Shown here one piece after another: positions 22,419 through 29,195 of a DNA stretch of 32,645 nt. A program made the translations under genes and the position numbers. The stretch lies in IMG/VR virus record IMGVR_UViG_3300032236_000734, positions 1-32,645 of that record; one strand, 5' to 3'. The stretch is from a virus. The notes under the pieces were generated by a model that did not search any database, had not been told where the DNA came from, and was given only the letters and a program-made list of their open reading frames with translations. Within the stretch, counting starts at the first letter, position 1. Each line of letters opens with the position of its first letter.

Positions 22419-23323
22419 CTTAACCAACCTTTGCGCCAGAAAATATAAAAAGGAGTCAACGCAGTTGCAACCATAATAGCAAGCGATAGGGGGTACCCTA
22501 ATGCCCATTCAAGTTCAGGCATGTGTTTAAAGTTCATGCCATAAATACTTGCAACCAATGTGGGTGGAAGGAACACAACTGATGCAACTGAGAAAATTTT
22601 AATAATTTTGTTTTGATTGATACTAATAAAACCTCGAATTGCATCCATCAAAAAGTTAATCTTTGCAAAGATAAATTCTGTATGGCTTTCAAGACTTTCA
22701 ATATCGATATGCAATTGGTTGGCATGCTCAGTCTGGTCTGTATTTAAAAACTTGCCTTTGACCATAAATGAGATTAGTCGATGCGTATCCAATAAGTTTT
22801 GTCGAATCTTGCCATTAACATCTTCTTCATGCGCAATAACGTTCAAAGCTTCTGTTGCCTGCTCATCAGAAAAATTAGGCGTCATAACGTACTCAGATAC
22901 GCGTTCTAATTTGACATGAATACCGGCCAATACATCTGCAGTCAATTCAATATCGGTCTCATAAAGGCAAAACAATAAATCTTTTTCATCAGAAAGCAAG
23001 TGTGGCGTAGTCTTGGTGATGTTTACTACAGCATTAAATGTATCTAATTCACTTTGGCGAAAAGAAATAAGCGTGCCATCAACTAAAATAAATGACACCG
23101 ATTTTGCGCCATCTGGTGTAAGAAAGTTATTCTTTAAATGTATGTGCCCATCTTCTGTTTTAAAGAATTGCACAGCCAACTCACTATCTTCTAGCTTTAA
23201 ATTATAAGCCTGCTGTACTTGTAGTAGCTCATCTGTTGTGGGGTCAATCAAGTCTTGCCAGATATAAGGTGGCTGCGTAGTGTCTACCAACTTTGCGTCT
23301 TGTAATGTGTAGCCTCGAATCAT
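22415..23323 (-). CDS. CorA-type Mg2+/divalent-cation channel
   Basis: 302 residues with the full CorA layout. A soluble cytoplasmic domain (1-235) is followed by a long stalk helix (about 185-245), a first membrane segment (FSVASVVFLPPTLVASI), the YGMNF signature in the loop with MPEL after it, and a second membrane segment near the basic C-terminus (LAIMVATALTPFYIFWRKGW). The length is near that of bacterial CorA proteins. It starts with CAGGAGACAAA upstream and overlaps the DNA polymerase stop as ATGA, so it is co-transcribed with replication genes. A phage-encoded CorA is unusual; a role in raising Mg2+ for DNA replication is an inference. Confidence 0.9.
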   Translation of the reverse strand: MIRGYTLQDAKLVDTTQPPYIWQDLIDPTTDELLQVQQAYNLKLEDSELAVQFFKTEDGHIHLKNNFLTPDGAKSVSFILVDGTLISFRQSELDTFNAVVNITKTTPHLLSDEKDLLFCLYETDIELTADVLAGIHVKLERVSEYVMTPNFSDEQATEALNVIAHEEDVNGKIRQNLLDTHRLISFMVKGKFLNTDQTEHANQLHIDIESLESHTEFIFAKINFLMDAIRGFISINQNKIIKIFSVASVVFLPPTLVASIYGMNFKHMPELEWALGYPLSLAIMVATALTPFYIFWRKGWLR

Positions 23324-25137
23324 TTTGTCTCCTGATAGCTATTGCCTATCTTATAGTCACTCACCATAGGCACTGACATTTCCAAGGCATTACACATGGC
23401 ATTGGTAAGACATAATGCCTCACGTTCTATATTATCCTCAGGCGCACTAATAACTAATTCATCATGCACACTTAATAGTAAGCGACTACCTTGCCGTGTT
23501 TTTTGATACAGCAACATGGCAGCCTTAGCTTGATCGGCTGCAGAGCCTTGAATAAGAAGGTTAACGCCTTTATAGTCAAACTCTCGAAGTCTACCATTGA
23601 TAACCTTTGGGGGTTCCATTTTTACCAAGCGCCCACCAAGAGTTTTAATGGGTTGGCCAAGTTTATACCTTGTACGCATAGTTGCCTGCATTGCCTTGAG
23701 GCCCGGGGCTACAGCAGTGGTATAGGCATCCATCAATGTCTTTGCCAAGCCATAGTCAATCTCAAGCATTTCACTAATCTTCTTAGGCCCAGCCCCATAA
23801 AGAATAGCAAAGGATACGCCTTTGGAATAAGTACGGCTAACCTCGCGGCCACTTGCTTGTGTCATCATATTGGCGGCGTATGTATGCAAATCAGCTCTTG
23901 CATCTTGCTGATATTGTTGCATAAGATTGCCACCTTCAAAGTGAGCAAAGATACGTAACTCTTGAGCATTGAAGTCACATGCAACCAGCTTATGGCCTTC
24001 ATCAGGAAGAATGAAGCTACGCACCAATGGTAGTTCTGCTACATTTAAATCGTCGGGCAGTTTAACTTTTGGGTATCTGACCGGAGCATTTTGGAAATTT
24101 GGAGTACTACTGAGCCGTCCGGTCCGGGTCCCACCACGCTCACCTCTAACACTGTTCCAATTGGTATAGATGCGGCCCGTAGATCTACCCGATGCAAGCC
24201 AAGGTTCAATGAAAGTTGAGAGGCATGTAGATAGATTTGCCCTATATCGGAGGACATCTCGAAGGTACTCATTAGTTAGCATCTCCTCTAAAGCTTCTTT
24301 GGTTGCCTGCATCTGGCCTTTGTCTGTGGTAGGCCAAGTTTTATTTCTATCCCAATGCTTGGACATATAAATACATTCGACTAGCTGTTGATCGCTGTCG
24401 ACATTTAATTCAGGAGAATTCAAACATGTACGAACCCAATCATTACACAAAGCAATATCTACTGTCGCTTGTAGTCTTGCTTTTTCTAAACCTGGGACAT
24501 CAACTCGAACCCCTAACCGTGAGTTTTCAAGTAACATTGGCATCAACTCAATCTCACGAAGATAAGCCTCTTGTTGAGCCGGTAAAACGTGAGAAGAAAC
24601 GAAGTCAAAAAGCTTTGAAGTAAGCCGCACATCGGCTTGAGCATAACGACCTACCAGCTCGACTGGTCCTTTACTGATGTGTGCTCCCCATTGTGACTTT
24701 TTTCGTTTAGCTTCAGGGACGTTATTAATGATCCATTCTTTAAGTTCATCTCGTTCGTCTGGTCTGTCGAGGTTCCAATGCGTAACAAGATCTTTGAGTG
24801 ATAGTGAAGGAGTATGTGGGTCGAAGAGAAAAGAAAGAATGAGAGTATCGTGTATCCGAACAGGGTCAGGGATTGTAAGGCCGAAATGGCTATCAGCAAC
24901 ATCCAAGTCAAATAGGGCATTATGAAAGCAGAGCTGGCGAGTAGATTCATACATACTCCTCATTAAGTTAATTACAACGTCTTGTGTAGTGGTATTACCG
25001 GTAATATGCCCAAACGCAAAGTAACCATTGGGGAATTCATTTTCCGGATCATATACAGCCAAGCCAACTGGCTTAGGTGGATATAGAGGGCGTGCCTCAA
25101 TACCTTCGGTTTCAAAGTCTAAGAAGATGGGTTTCAC
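23320..25137 (-). CDS. DNA polymerase I family (PolA) with 3'-5' exonuclease
   Basis: 605 residues from a GTG start at 25135-25137, which fits best: it follows AAGGTATACC and begins at KPIFLDFETEG, the exonuclease motif. Exonuclease motifs are D7/E9 (FLDFETEG), N73 and D77 (FHNALFDLD) and Y165..D169 (YAQADV). Polymerase motif A is at D388 (CDFNAQELR), motif B runs R435 to Y447 (RTYSKGVSFAILYG) with K439, and motif C is H558-D559 (SVHDELV). There is no 5'-3' exonuclease domain, as in T7-type polymerases. Phe443 occupies the site of E. coli PolA Phe762. It heads a run of replication genes, overlapping the CorA gene as ATGA. Confidence 0.95.
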   Translation of the reverse strand: MKPIFLDFETEGIEARPLYPPKPVGLAVYDPENEFPNGYFAFGHITGNTTTQDVVINLMRSMYESTRQLCFHNALFDLDVADSHFGLTIPDPVRIHDTLILSFLFDPHTPSLSLKDLVTHWNLDRPDERDELKEWIINNVPEAKRKKSQWGAHISKGPVELVGRYAQADVRLTSKLFDFVSSHVLPAQQEAYLREIELMPMLLENSRLGVRVDVPGLEKARLQATVDIALCNDWVRTCLNSPELNVDSDQQLVECIYMSKHWDRNKTWPTTDKGQMQATKEALEEMLTNEYLRDVLRYRANLSTCLSTFIEPWLASGRSTGRIYTNWNSVRGERGGTRTGRLSSTPNFQNAPVRYPKVKLPDDLNVAELPLVRSFILPDEGHKLVACDFNAQELRIFAHFEGGNLMQQYQQDARADLHTYAANMMTQASGREVSRTYSKGVSFAILYGAGPKKISEMLEIDYGLAKTLMDAYTTAVAPGLKAMQATMRTRYKLGQPIKTLGGRLVKMEPPKVINGRLREFDYKGVNLLIQGSAADQAKAAMLLYQKTRQGSRLLLSVHDELVISAPEDNIEREALCLTNAMCNALEMSVPMVSDYKIGNSYQETK

Positions 25138-25145
25138 GGTATACC

Positions 25146-25424
25146 TTAGTTGGAAAACCAGCGGAGACGTGGCATACATTGCACGTCAATAATGATATCA
25201 GACATCATACCTGACACCATACGCTTAGAAATAATTGGCACAGCACGTAAGCCGTTGGTTTCACAATCACCTACGGCATGGATAACTTCATTACGGCTCA
25301 TTTGTTGTGCACGTGGATCCACTATAATGGGCACTACAGGAGGTTCTGAGTAAGATGTGATAGGTTTATTGGTACCACATGCTGATAGGCTTAGAAGCCC
25401 TATTATCAATAGCAATTTATTCAT
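25146..25424 (-). CDS. Small phage lipoprotein before polA
   Basis: 92 residues from the ATG at 25422-25424, which has AGGA 5 bases upstream; an earlier in-frame ATG 12 bases upstream is overlapped by that site. MNKLLLIIGLLSLSACG is a lipoprotein signal with the lipobox LSAC. The mature domain (QQMSRNEVIHAVGDCETNGL, then RAVPIISKRMVSGMM and VQCMPRLRW) matches a small conserved lipoprotein I recognise near replication genes of podoviruses. It should be attached to the outer membrane or periplasmic face. The function is unknown; superinfection exclusion is a possibility without direct support. Confidence 0.75.
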   Translation of the reverse strand: MNKLLLIIGLLSLSACGTNKPITSYSEPPVVPIIVDPRAQQMSRNEVIHAVGDCETNGLRAVPIISKRMVSGMMSDIIIDVQCMPRLRWFSN

Positions 25425-25457
25425 TTCAATCCTCATAAGTGGTAGTGCCGGTTACGA

Positions 25458-25604
25458 TTATCCGGCGTATGTGTCGATGCTACATTGGCCCATACCGATT
25501 AGGTGGGGTACTCGCTGCGTCTGCGGTTGTGTGGCAATGGGCTTATCATTCCTATCCACACTCACCTTGGTTGCCGGATTACCGCAACATCCGCTTTCCC
25601 CCAT
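25458..25604 (-). CDS. Small Cys-containing hypothetical protein (48 aa)
   Basis: 48 residues: MGESGCCGNPATKVSVDRND, then PIATQPQTQRVPHLIGMGQC and a short end. The adjacent Cys pair near the start and one Cys near the end could bind metal or form a disulphide. The start lies 7 bases after the previous stop without a strong ribosome site, so expression would depend on coupling. It fills the gap between two well-supported genes. I do not recognise a family. Confidence 0.4.
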   Translation of the reverse strand: MGESGCCGNPATKVSVDRNDKPIATQPQTQRVPHLIGMGQCSIDTYAG

Positions 25605-25611
25605 AACTCAA

Positions 25612-26358
25612 TTAAAAGCGATCAGATTCAGCAACAGGTGCTGCCTCAGACTCTTCATTAGCTGCACCAGCAGTATCGATGGCACGTTGTGTTTCTTCAC
25701 CTGAGCGTTTGATGATGGCCTGAATGATAGCAGGATCCTCAATAGCCTTGATGACGTTAAAGGTTACCTTGAACTGAGTCTTTGGATCTGGTACTACAGC
25801 CAACTCAGTAATGACAGCCAATGGTGGACGTTTCAAAGTAGCTGCCACAGTCTGTACGTAGTTAGCGTAGTTCTTCAAACTAGTTACAGGTGGACGAAGC
25901 GCCGCGACCTCTGCCGAAGCCACAGACTCCGCAGTGGTAATACTGTCTGCTGGGATGAGGAGGAGTCGGCGTGTTTCTCTACAGGCTTTGCCTTTGCCGC
26001 CACTTGGCGACGAGCCCCATTCATTTTGCGGACAGCCTTCGCATGTGTCATGTTGTTTTTGCTCCGCACTTGGTGCTGGTCCCATACCTGTAGCCACACT
26101 TGCAATGGCAAAGCATTTAGGGCCAACGATTTTGGTGGGGTCGTAACGATCTGCGTAATAAAGACGCTCAATAGGAGCTGCTAAAATAACGCAGGCCAAC
26201 TTGTTACCAGTGATGGGGTCACCACGGTAAGTAAGAATACCACCTTTGGTTGATAGGAATGTAGCTGTTAAGCCAGACTGCTCGGCTTTCACAACCTCTG
26301 TAGCCATAGCGGCCAATTGATCTTCAAATAGTGCTACTGCATTTTGTGGCTTTGCCAT
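25612..26358 (-). CDS. Probable single-stranded DNA-binding protein (acidic tail, Cys cluster)
   Basis: 248 residues from the ATG at 26356-26358, preceded by AAAGGAGCC. The N-terminal 60 residues look like a beta/alpha domain (MAKPQNAVALFEDQLAAMAT and on). Four Cys at 82, 106, 109 and 126 (KCFAI; CEGCP; KACRE) can form a zinc site. The C-terminus is an acidic tail that ends in Phe (ANEESEAAPVAESDRF). Acidic tails ending in an aromatic residue are a hallmark of single-stranded DNA-binding proteins such as T7 gp2.5. A zinc-bound ssDNA-binding core with such a tail just upstream of polymerase, nucleases and helicase suggests replication SSB, but no fold assignment can be made by eye. Confidence 0.6.
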   Translation of the reverse strand: MAKPQNAVALFEDQLAAMATEVVKAEQSGLTATFLSTKGGILTYRGDPITGNKLACVILAAPIERLYYADRYDPTKIVGPKCFAIASVATGMGPAPSAEQKQHDTCEGCPQNEWGSSPSGGKGKACRETRRLLLIPADSITTAESVASAEVAALRPPVTSLKNYANYVQTVAATLKRPPLAVITELAVVPDPKTQFKVTFNVIKAIEDPAIIQAIIKRSGEETQRAIDTAGAANEESEAAPVAESDRF

Positions 26359-26377
26359 AATGGCTCCTTTTAACGAG

Positions 26378-26743
26378 TTACTTGCGACGAACGGAAAGTT
26401 CCCAGACAGACGACGGCTTTGTGCCGGGGATTGTTTCACCTGCTTCCCACCGCTCACGGAAAACAGTTGAGGATAAACGCTTGTGAAGAAGTTCAAATTG
26501 ATTTGTTGATGCAACATAGCTATAGAAGGCGTCCCAGTCTTCGATGGCTGGGTGGACGGTTTCTCGCATTGAGCAGCTAGCCTTATCCGACGCGGCTTGC
26601 GTAATTCCTGCGTTTGCCATTTGCTCCATAATGTCGGCCTCAATTTGCGCCAATTTTTCGTTACATTTTTTGATGTCCTCATTTAAGCTTTCCTTCAAAG
26701 CTTTGGTTTCAACAAACATGTCGATAAGATCAGAGATTTTCAT
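26378..26743 (-). CDS. Conserved phage protein with N-terminal coiled coil
   Basis: 121 residues. Residues 1-45 form a charged coiled coil (IDMFVETKALKESLNEDIKK, then CNEKLAQIEADIMEQM). The C-terminal part (DWDAFYSYVASTNQFELLHK, then RLSSTVFRERWEAGETIPG) contains the RLSST-RERWE-G-xIPG pattern of a small conserved phage protein family of unknown function. It lies between the MazG-like enzyme and the probable SSB, and the start overlaps the upstream stop as ATGA. A nucleic-acid or replication-associated role is likely only by position. Confidence 0.7.
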   Translation of the reverse strand: MKISDLIDMFVETKALKESLNEDIKKCNEKLAQIEADIMEQMANAGITQAASDKASCSMRETVHPAIEDWDAFYSYVASTNQFELLHKRLSSTVFRERWEAGETIPGTKPSSVWELSVRRK

Positions 26744-27141
26744 AGCTCACCTTGCTTGCTTTGGATGATGGCCAACATCTCACCTTCAGGTGCAGTCCAG
26801 CCCGGAGGCTTAATGACATCGTATTGGCTACCTCTCATAGAGCGCAAATACTCATTAGCAGGTTCCTTAGCCATATTAGCGCGGTGGACAACGCTGAATA
26901 ATTCATCGAAAGGTATTCCCATGGCGTGAGCACAACCAAGGGCAACATACACCAGATCAACAACAGCGTCCGCAGCGTCAACAAGACTATTCTCCTCACA
27001 TGCACGTAAGTACTCAGATAACTCTTCCATGATAAAACGAGCGAAATAGGATGCCTCACTCGCAGGTAATAGATGGGGGTCTATGGACATAGGCAACCCC
27101 ATTTTGGTTCTAAATTCACCTACATTTTTGAAGTACGTCAT
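26740..27141 (-). CDS. MazG-like all-alpha NTP pyrophosphohydrolase
   Basis: 133 residues from the ATG at 27139-27141, which overlaps the upstream stop (ATGA) and has GGAG 8 bases away; the in-frame start 30 bases earlier is not needed. The catalytic layout is E39/E40 and E43 (EELSEY), D58 and D62 (DAADAVVDLVYVALG), then GIPFDELFSVVHRANMAKE. This matches phage phosphoribosyl-ATP-pyrophosphatase/MazG-type all-alpha enzymes with the NMaK ending. Members hydrolyse dNTPs such as dCTP or dUTP. Here it could supply a dCTPase activity like T4 gp56, keeping unmodified cytosine out of DNA. Confidence 0.82.
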   Translation of the reverse strand: MTYFKNVGEFRTKMGLPMSIDPHLLPASEASYFARFIMEELSEYLRACEENSLVDAADAVVDLVYVALGCAHAMGIPFDELFSVVHRANMAKEPANEYLRSMRGSQYDVIKPPGWTAPEGEMLAIIQSKQGEL

Positions 27142-27377
27142 TCTGTTGTCTCCACGTTTGAGCTTTTCCAAAAGATGTCACCCCAAAGGACTGTGTTAGG
27201 GGCAGTGTGTGGCTTAATCTCATCAACCCATTCATTGACATGATAAGCTATGCAATACATCTCGCAATCATCAGCACCGACGCTAAATTCAAAATCCATT
27301 GCTAAGTTGATGGCCATCTCAGGTGTATTGCAAATGGCTACAAGAGTGTCGTAGTTATAAACTAAATAGACTTCCAT
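27138..27377 (-). CDS. Hypothetical protein (79 aa)
   Basis: 79 residues, acidic, starting MEVYLVYNYDTLVAICNTPE and continuing to DFEFSVGADDCEMYCIAYHV with three Cys in all. It looks like a compact beta-sheet plus helix. It overlaps its upstream neighbour at TAATG and the downstream MazG-like gene at ATGA. I do not recognise the family. It may be a small antirestriction or host-takeover protein, but nothing specific supports that. Confidence 0.62.
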   Translation of the reverse strand: MEVYLVYNYDTLVAICNTPEMAINLAMDFEFSVGADDCEMYCIAYHVNEWVDEIKPHTAPNTVLWGDIFWKSSNVETTE

Positions 27378-27676
27378 TAGTTCACCTCTGCTTCAAGTGT
27401 TTGTGCCAGAATGACCAGCTCATTGACCCAGTTAGGTGGAAGGACTGGGCCTTTATGTTCTTTCATATCTTGCAGCAAGACAGCCATTTCGTACACTAAT
27501 TGCTGCTGCACTTTGAAGCTATCACGTACACGCTTTTCAGACGCAGTTTGCCAGTCATCTAGCAGTTGGACAAAGTCATGTACATCTTCAGGCGTTATTG
27601 AAGAGTTTGCATTGACCAATTTAGCTTGTGTGGCAAGCTCAAGTACTTTGTTACGGGAGATAAGTGAGAGCTTCAT
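27377..27676 (-). CDS. Hypothetical helical protein (99 aa)
   Basis: 99 residues, almost all helix: SRNKVLELATQAKLVNANSS, a short break, then DVHDFVQLLDDWQTASEKRV and a further long helix before the end (LPPNWVNELVILAQTLEAEV). There is no membrane segment. Starts and stops overlap with both neighbours (ATGA and TAATG). It reads as one member of a translationally coupled early cluster. Function unknown. Confidence 0.65.
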   Translation of the reverse strand: MKLSLISRNKVLELATQAKLVNANSSITPEDVHDFVQLLDDWQTASEKRVRDSFKVQQQLVYEMAVLLQDMKEHKGPVLPPNWVNELVILAQTLEAEVN

Positions 27677-28200
27677 GCTGCCACCTGCAATTCTGATTGA
27701 CGCTCGTTGATAAGGTCGCTTAGCCAGATTGGCATAGGACGCTCACCACGGTGGTAAATGAGGGGCATGGTTGCAGATTTGCTTGCGTAATAGCGACGGT
27801 ATGAGTCGACAGCATTATCGGACTTGAATTCGTCTGGCATTGCAAGGGGTGGCGTTGACCACGTGGCAGGTAAGTCATACATAGCTGGGGGTGGGTTAAG
27901 GAGCTCAGCAACGAGAACGTCGCGTGATTTATGATTTTTACCATAGCGTATGTAGAATTCGCGGCCAAGGTAAATGGCCAAAGTAACGACATAGTGATAA
28001 TGGAGACGTGATTGACGTGTCCATATAGCACTTGGATGGTTGACGTGAGTAGACTTATAGGATACTGCATCGCCATTGCCATGGACATGGTGAGCCGTGG
28101 CAAGTAATTGGCATGATTCGATAAGCATTTTGCCAACATGTTTGTCGCAATGCATGGCTGCGGCAACAGGGGCAAGTTGATGTAGATAGAAGATGTTCAT
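27673..28200 (-). CDS. Conserved phage protein (MNIFYL family) with His-rich N-terminus
   Basis: 175 residues from the ATG at 28198-28200, preceded by TTGAAAGGTATACC. The start MNIFYLHQLAPVAAAMHCDK, then HVGKMLIESCQLLATAHH and the later HPSAIWTRQSRLHYHYVV are the core blocks of a common phage protein found across many tailed phages. The C-terminal RRYYASKSATM segment is also typical. Conserved His, Cys and Lys residues suggest a metal or nucleic-acid site. I recognise the pattern but not a proven function. The gene has its own putative promoter (28240-28277) and leader. Confidence 0.78.
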   Translation of the reverse strand: MNIFYLHQLAPVAAAMHCDKHVGKMLIESCQLLATAHHVHGNGDAVSYKSTHVNHPSAIWTRQSRLHYHYVVTLAIYLGREFYIRYGKNHKSRDVLVAELLNPPPAMYDLPATWSTPPLAMPDEFKSDNAVDSYRRYYASKSATMPLIYHRGERPMPIWLSDLINERQSELQVAA

Positions 28201-28239
28201 GGTATACCTTTCAAAAATCAAAACAAGTGGACGAGTGGA

Positions 28240-28277
28240 CTACATGAGCAATATACATCAAGTCGTGACAGTTTCAA
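28240..28277 (-). promoter_or_regulatory. Putative phage promoter, site 1 (-35 TTGAAA, -10 TATATT)
   Basis: On the minus strand a TTGAAA (+ strand 28272-28277), a 16-base spacer and a TATATT (28250-28255) form a near-consensus sigma70 promoter. It is followed by CTCATGTAG (28240-28248) at the expected start region, and a TTGAAAGG leader (28207-28214) lies just before the ATG at 28200. It reads the MNIFYL-family gene and downstream genes. The -35 lies in the end of the upstream gene. Confidence 0.65.
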
Positions 28278-28485
28278 CAGAAAAATTTGTAATAGACTTA
28301 TAGGCCCAGATTTTAGCTTCAAGCGGTTGATAAGCTGACATCAGTCTTGCGCGAATCTCACGGTACTCAGGTTTCATAGTTGAGTTGTAACTGTAGTGCT
28401 CATCCAAAGTATGGGCAAGATAGTCATCAAGAGCATGGCACAGAGCATCCAGTTGGGCTAGAGAGAGGGTTGGAGTATAGGACAT
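28258..28485 (-). CDS. Hypothetical protein (75 aa)
   Basis: 75 residues, predicted two helices: LSLAQLDALCHALDDYLAHT, then MKPEYREIRARLMSAYQPLE. The start has TTGAAAGGTAACTACC upstream, the same leader type as other genes in this area, but no promoter directly before it. The last codons contain the -35 of the promoter for the next gene. There is no recognised family; probably a small accessory protein. Confidence 0.62.
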   Translation of the reverse strand: MSYTPTLSLAQLDALCHALDDYLAHTLDEHYSYNSTMKPEYREIRARLMSAYQPLEAKIWAYKSITNFSVETVTT

Positions 28486-28504
28486 GGTAGTTACCTTTCA
28501 ATGA

Positions 28505-28690
28505 TCAGTTTTTGGTTGTGGTGTCCACGTGGAGAGCACCGGTATCAGAATCAATAATGCGATAGTCTTGCTTGTATTTCTTGCCGAAGATAGAGTCTGC
28601 AATGCTTTGCAATTGGATGACACTAACTCCAGCAAGGATGGCACGCCATGTGCCATCATCTTGCTTGGTTTCGAGAACATAGCGTAGCAT
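28505..28690 (-). CDS. Hypothetical protein (61 aa)
   Basis: 61 residues from the ATG at 28688-28690, which follows GAGGATTAAC; an earlier start 12 bases upstream is overlapped by that site. MLRYVLETKQDDGTWRAILA, then VSVIQLQSIADSIF and a KYKQDYRIIDSDTGAL end make a small beta-alpha-beta fold. There is one base between the upstream stop and this start. The pattern looks like a small phage protein with a substrate or protein-binding role; not recognised. Confidence 0.62.
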   Translation of the reverse strand: MLRYVLETKQDDGTWRAILAGVSVIQLQSIADSIFGKKYKQDYRIIDSDTGALHVDTTTKN

Positions 28691-28691
28691 G

Positions 28692-29108
28692 TTAATCCTC
28701 AATCAGTTCACGAAGGTTTTCGATAGCTTCTTCAGGGGTGGCGCCGTAGGCATGAGTATCATCACCACAGGCACCTTTTTCATAAGCTATGTAGGCCTCA
28801 TCAGGAAACAAAGAAGCACCGGCAGAAATGAAAGTCTCGTACTCTCTAAACTTAAGCAGGCCTTTTTCCCAGGTGCCTACTTTCTTAGTGGTGGTAGTGG
28901 CAGCTACAGGAAATCGAACCATGGCTTCACGTGCCGAGTCGTTGGCTGACGAGAAAGCGTAGTCATTGGTGAAAGTATTGAAGCCGCTGAAGTATGTCCA
29001 CTCACCATCTTTGAGAACTTCGACCACCAAGTCGTAGCGATTTGTAAACGGATCGCCGAGAGACATGATGCGGACATTGGATGCTAAGGTTTTGTGTACG
29101 TGTGCCAT
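28692..29108 (-). CDS. Hypothetical protein (138 aa), promoter-proximal
   Basis: 138 residues. The N-terminal half is beta-rich (MAHVHKTLASNVRIMSLGDP, then RYDLVVEVLKDGEWTYFSG). It continues to AFSSANDSAREAMVRFP and ends with ATPEEAIENLRELIED, a helix typical of small HicB-like or acidic proteins. TTGAAAGGTATATC precedes the ATG. It is the first gene after a promoter with a strong leader hairpin, so it is probably well expressed. No family recognised. Confidence 0.65.
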   Translation of the reverse strand: MAHVHKTLASNVRIMSLGDPFTNRYDLVVEVLKDGEWTYFSGFNTFTNDYAFSSANDSAREAMVRFPVAATTTTKKVGTWEKGLLKFREYETFISAGASLFPDEAYIAYEKGACGDDTHAYGATPEEAIENLRELIED

Positions 29109-29136
29109 GATATACCTTTCAATAGTCAGTTGGTTA

Positions 29137-29155
29137 GTGGGGGAGTAGCCCCCAC
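29137..29155 (-). other. Stem-loop in the 5' leader
   Basis: GTGGGGG (29137-29143) and CCCCCAC (29149-29155) form a perfect 7-base GC-rich stem around a 5-base loop. On the minus strand it lies just after the putative start point of the promoter at 29153-29190 and before the TTGAAAGG leader of the next gene. There is no T-run, so a terminator is unlikely. A 5' hairpin may stabilise the transcript. Confidence 0.6.
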
Positions 29156-29190
29156 ATGAGTCATTCTACCATTTCGCTGGAGAAAGTAAA
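29153..29190 (-). promoter_or_regulatory. Putative phage promoter, site 2 (extended -10)
   Basis: On the minus strand TTTACT (29185-29190), a 16-base spacer and TAGAAT (29163-29168) with an upstream TGG (extended -10) form a promoter-like element. CTCATG (29155-29160) follows, part of the shared start region. It reads the 138-residue gene at 28692-29108. Confidence 0.55.
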
Positions 29191-29195
29191 CAGTT

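Noticed and set aside
24426-24950. Several plus- and minus-frame open reading frames over polA
   Set aside because: All lie inside the well-supported polymerase exonuclease region in other frames, lack ribosome sites and show no family pattern.
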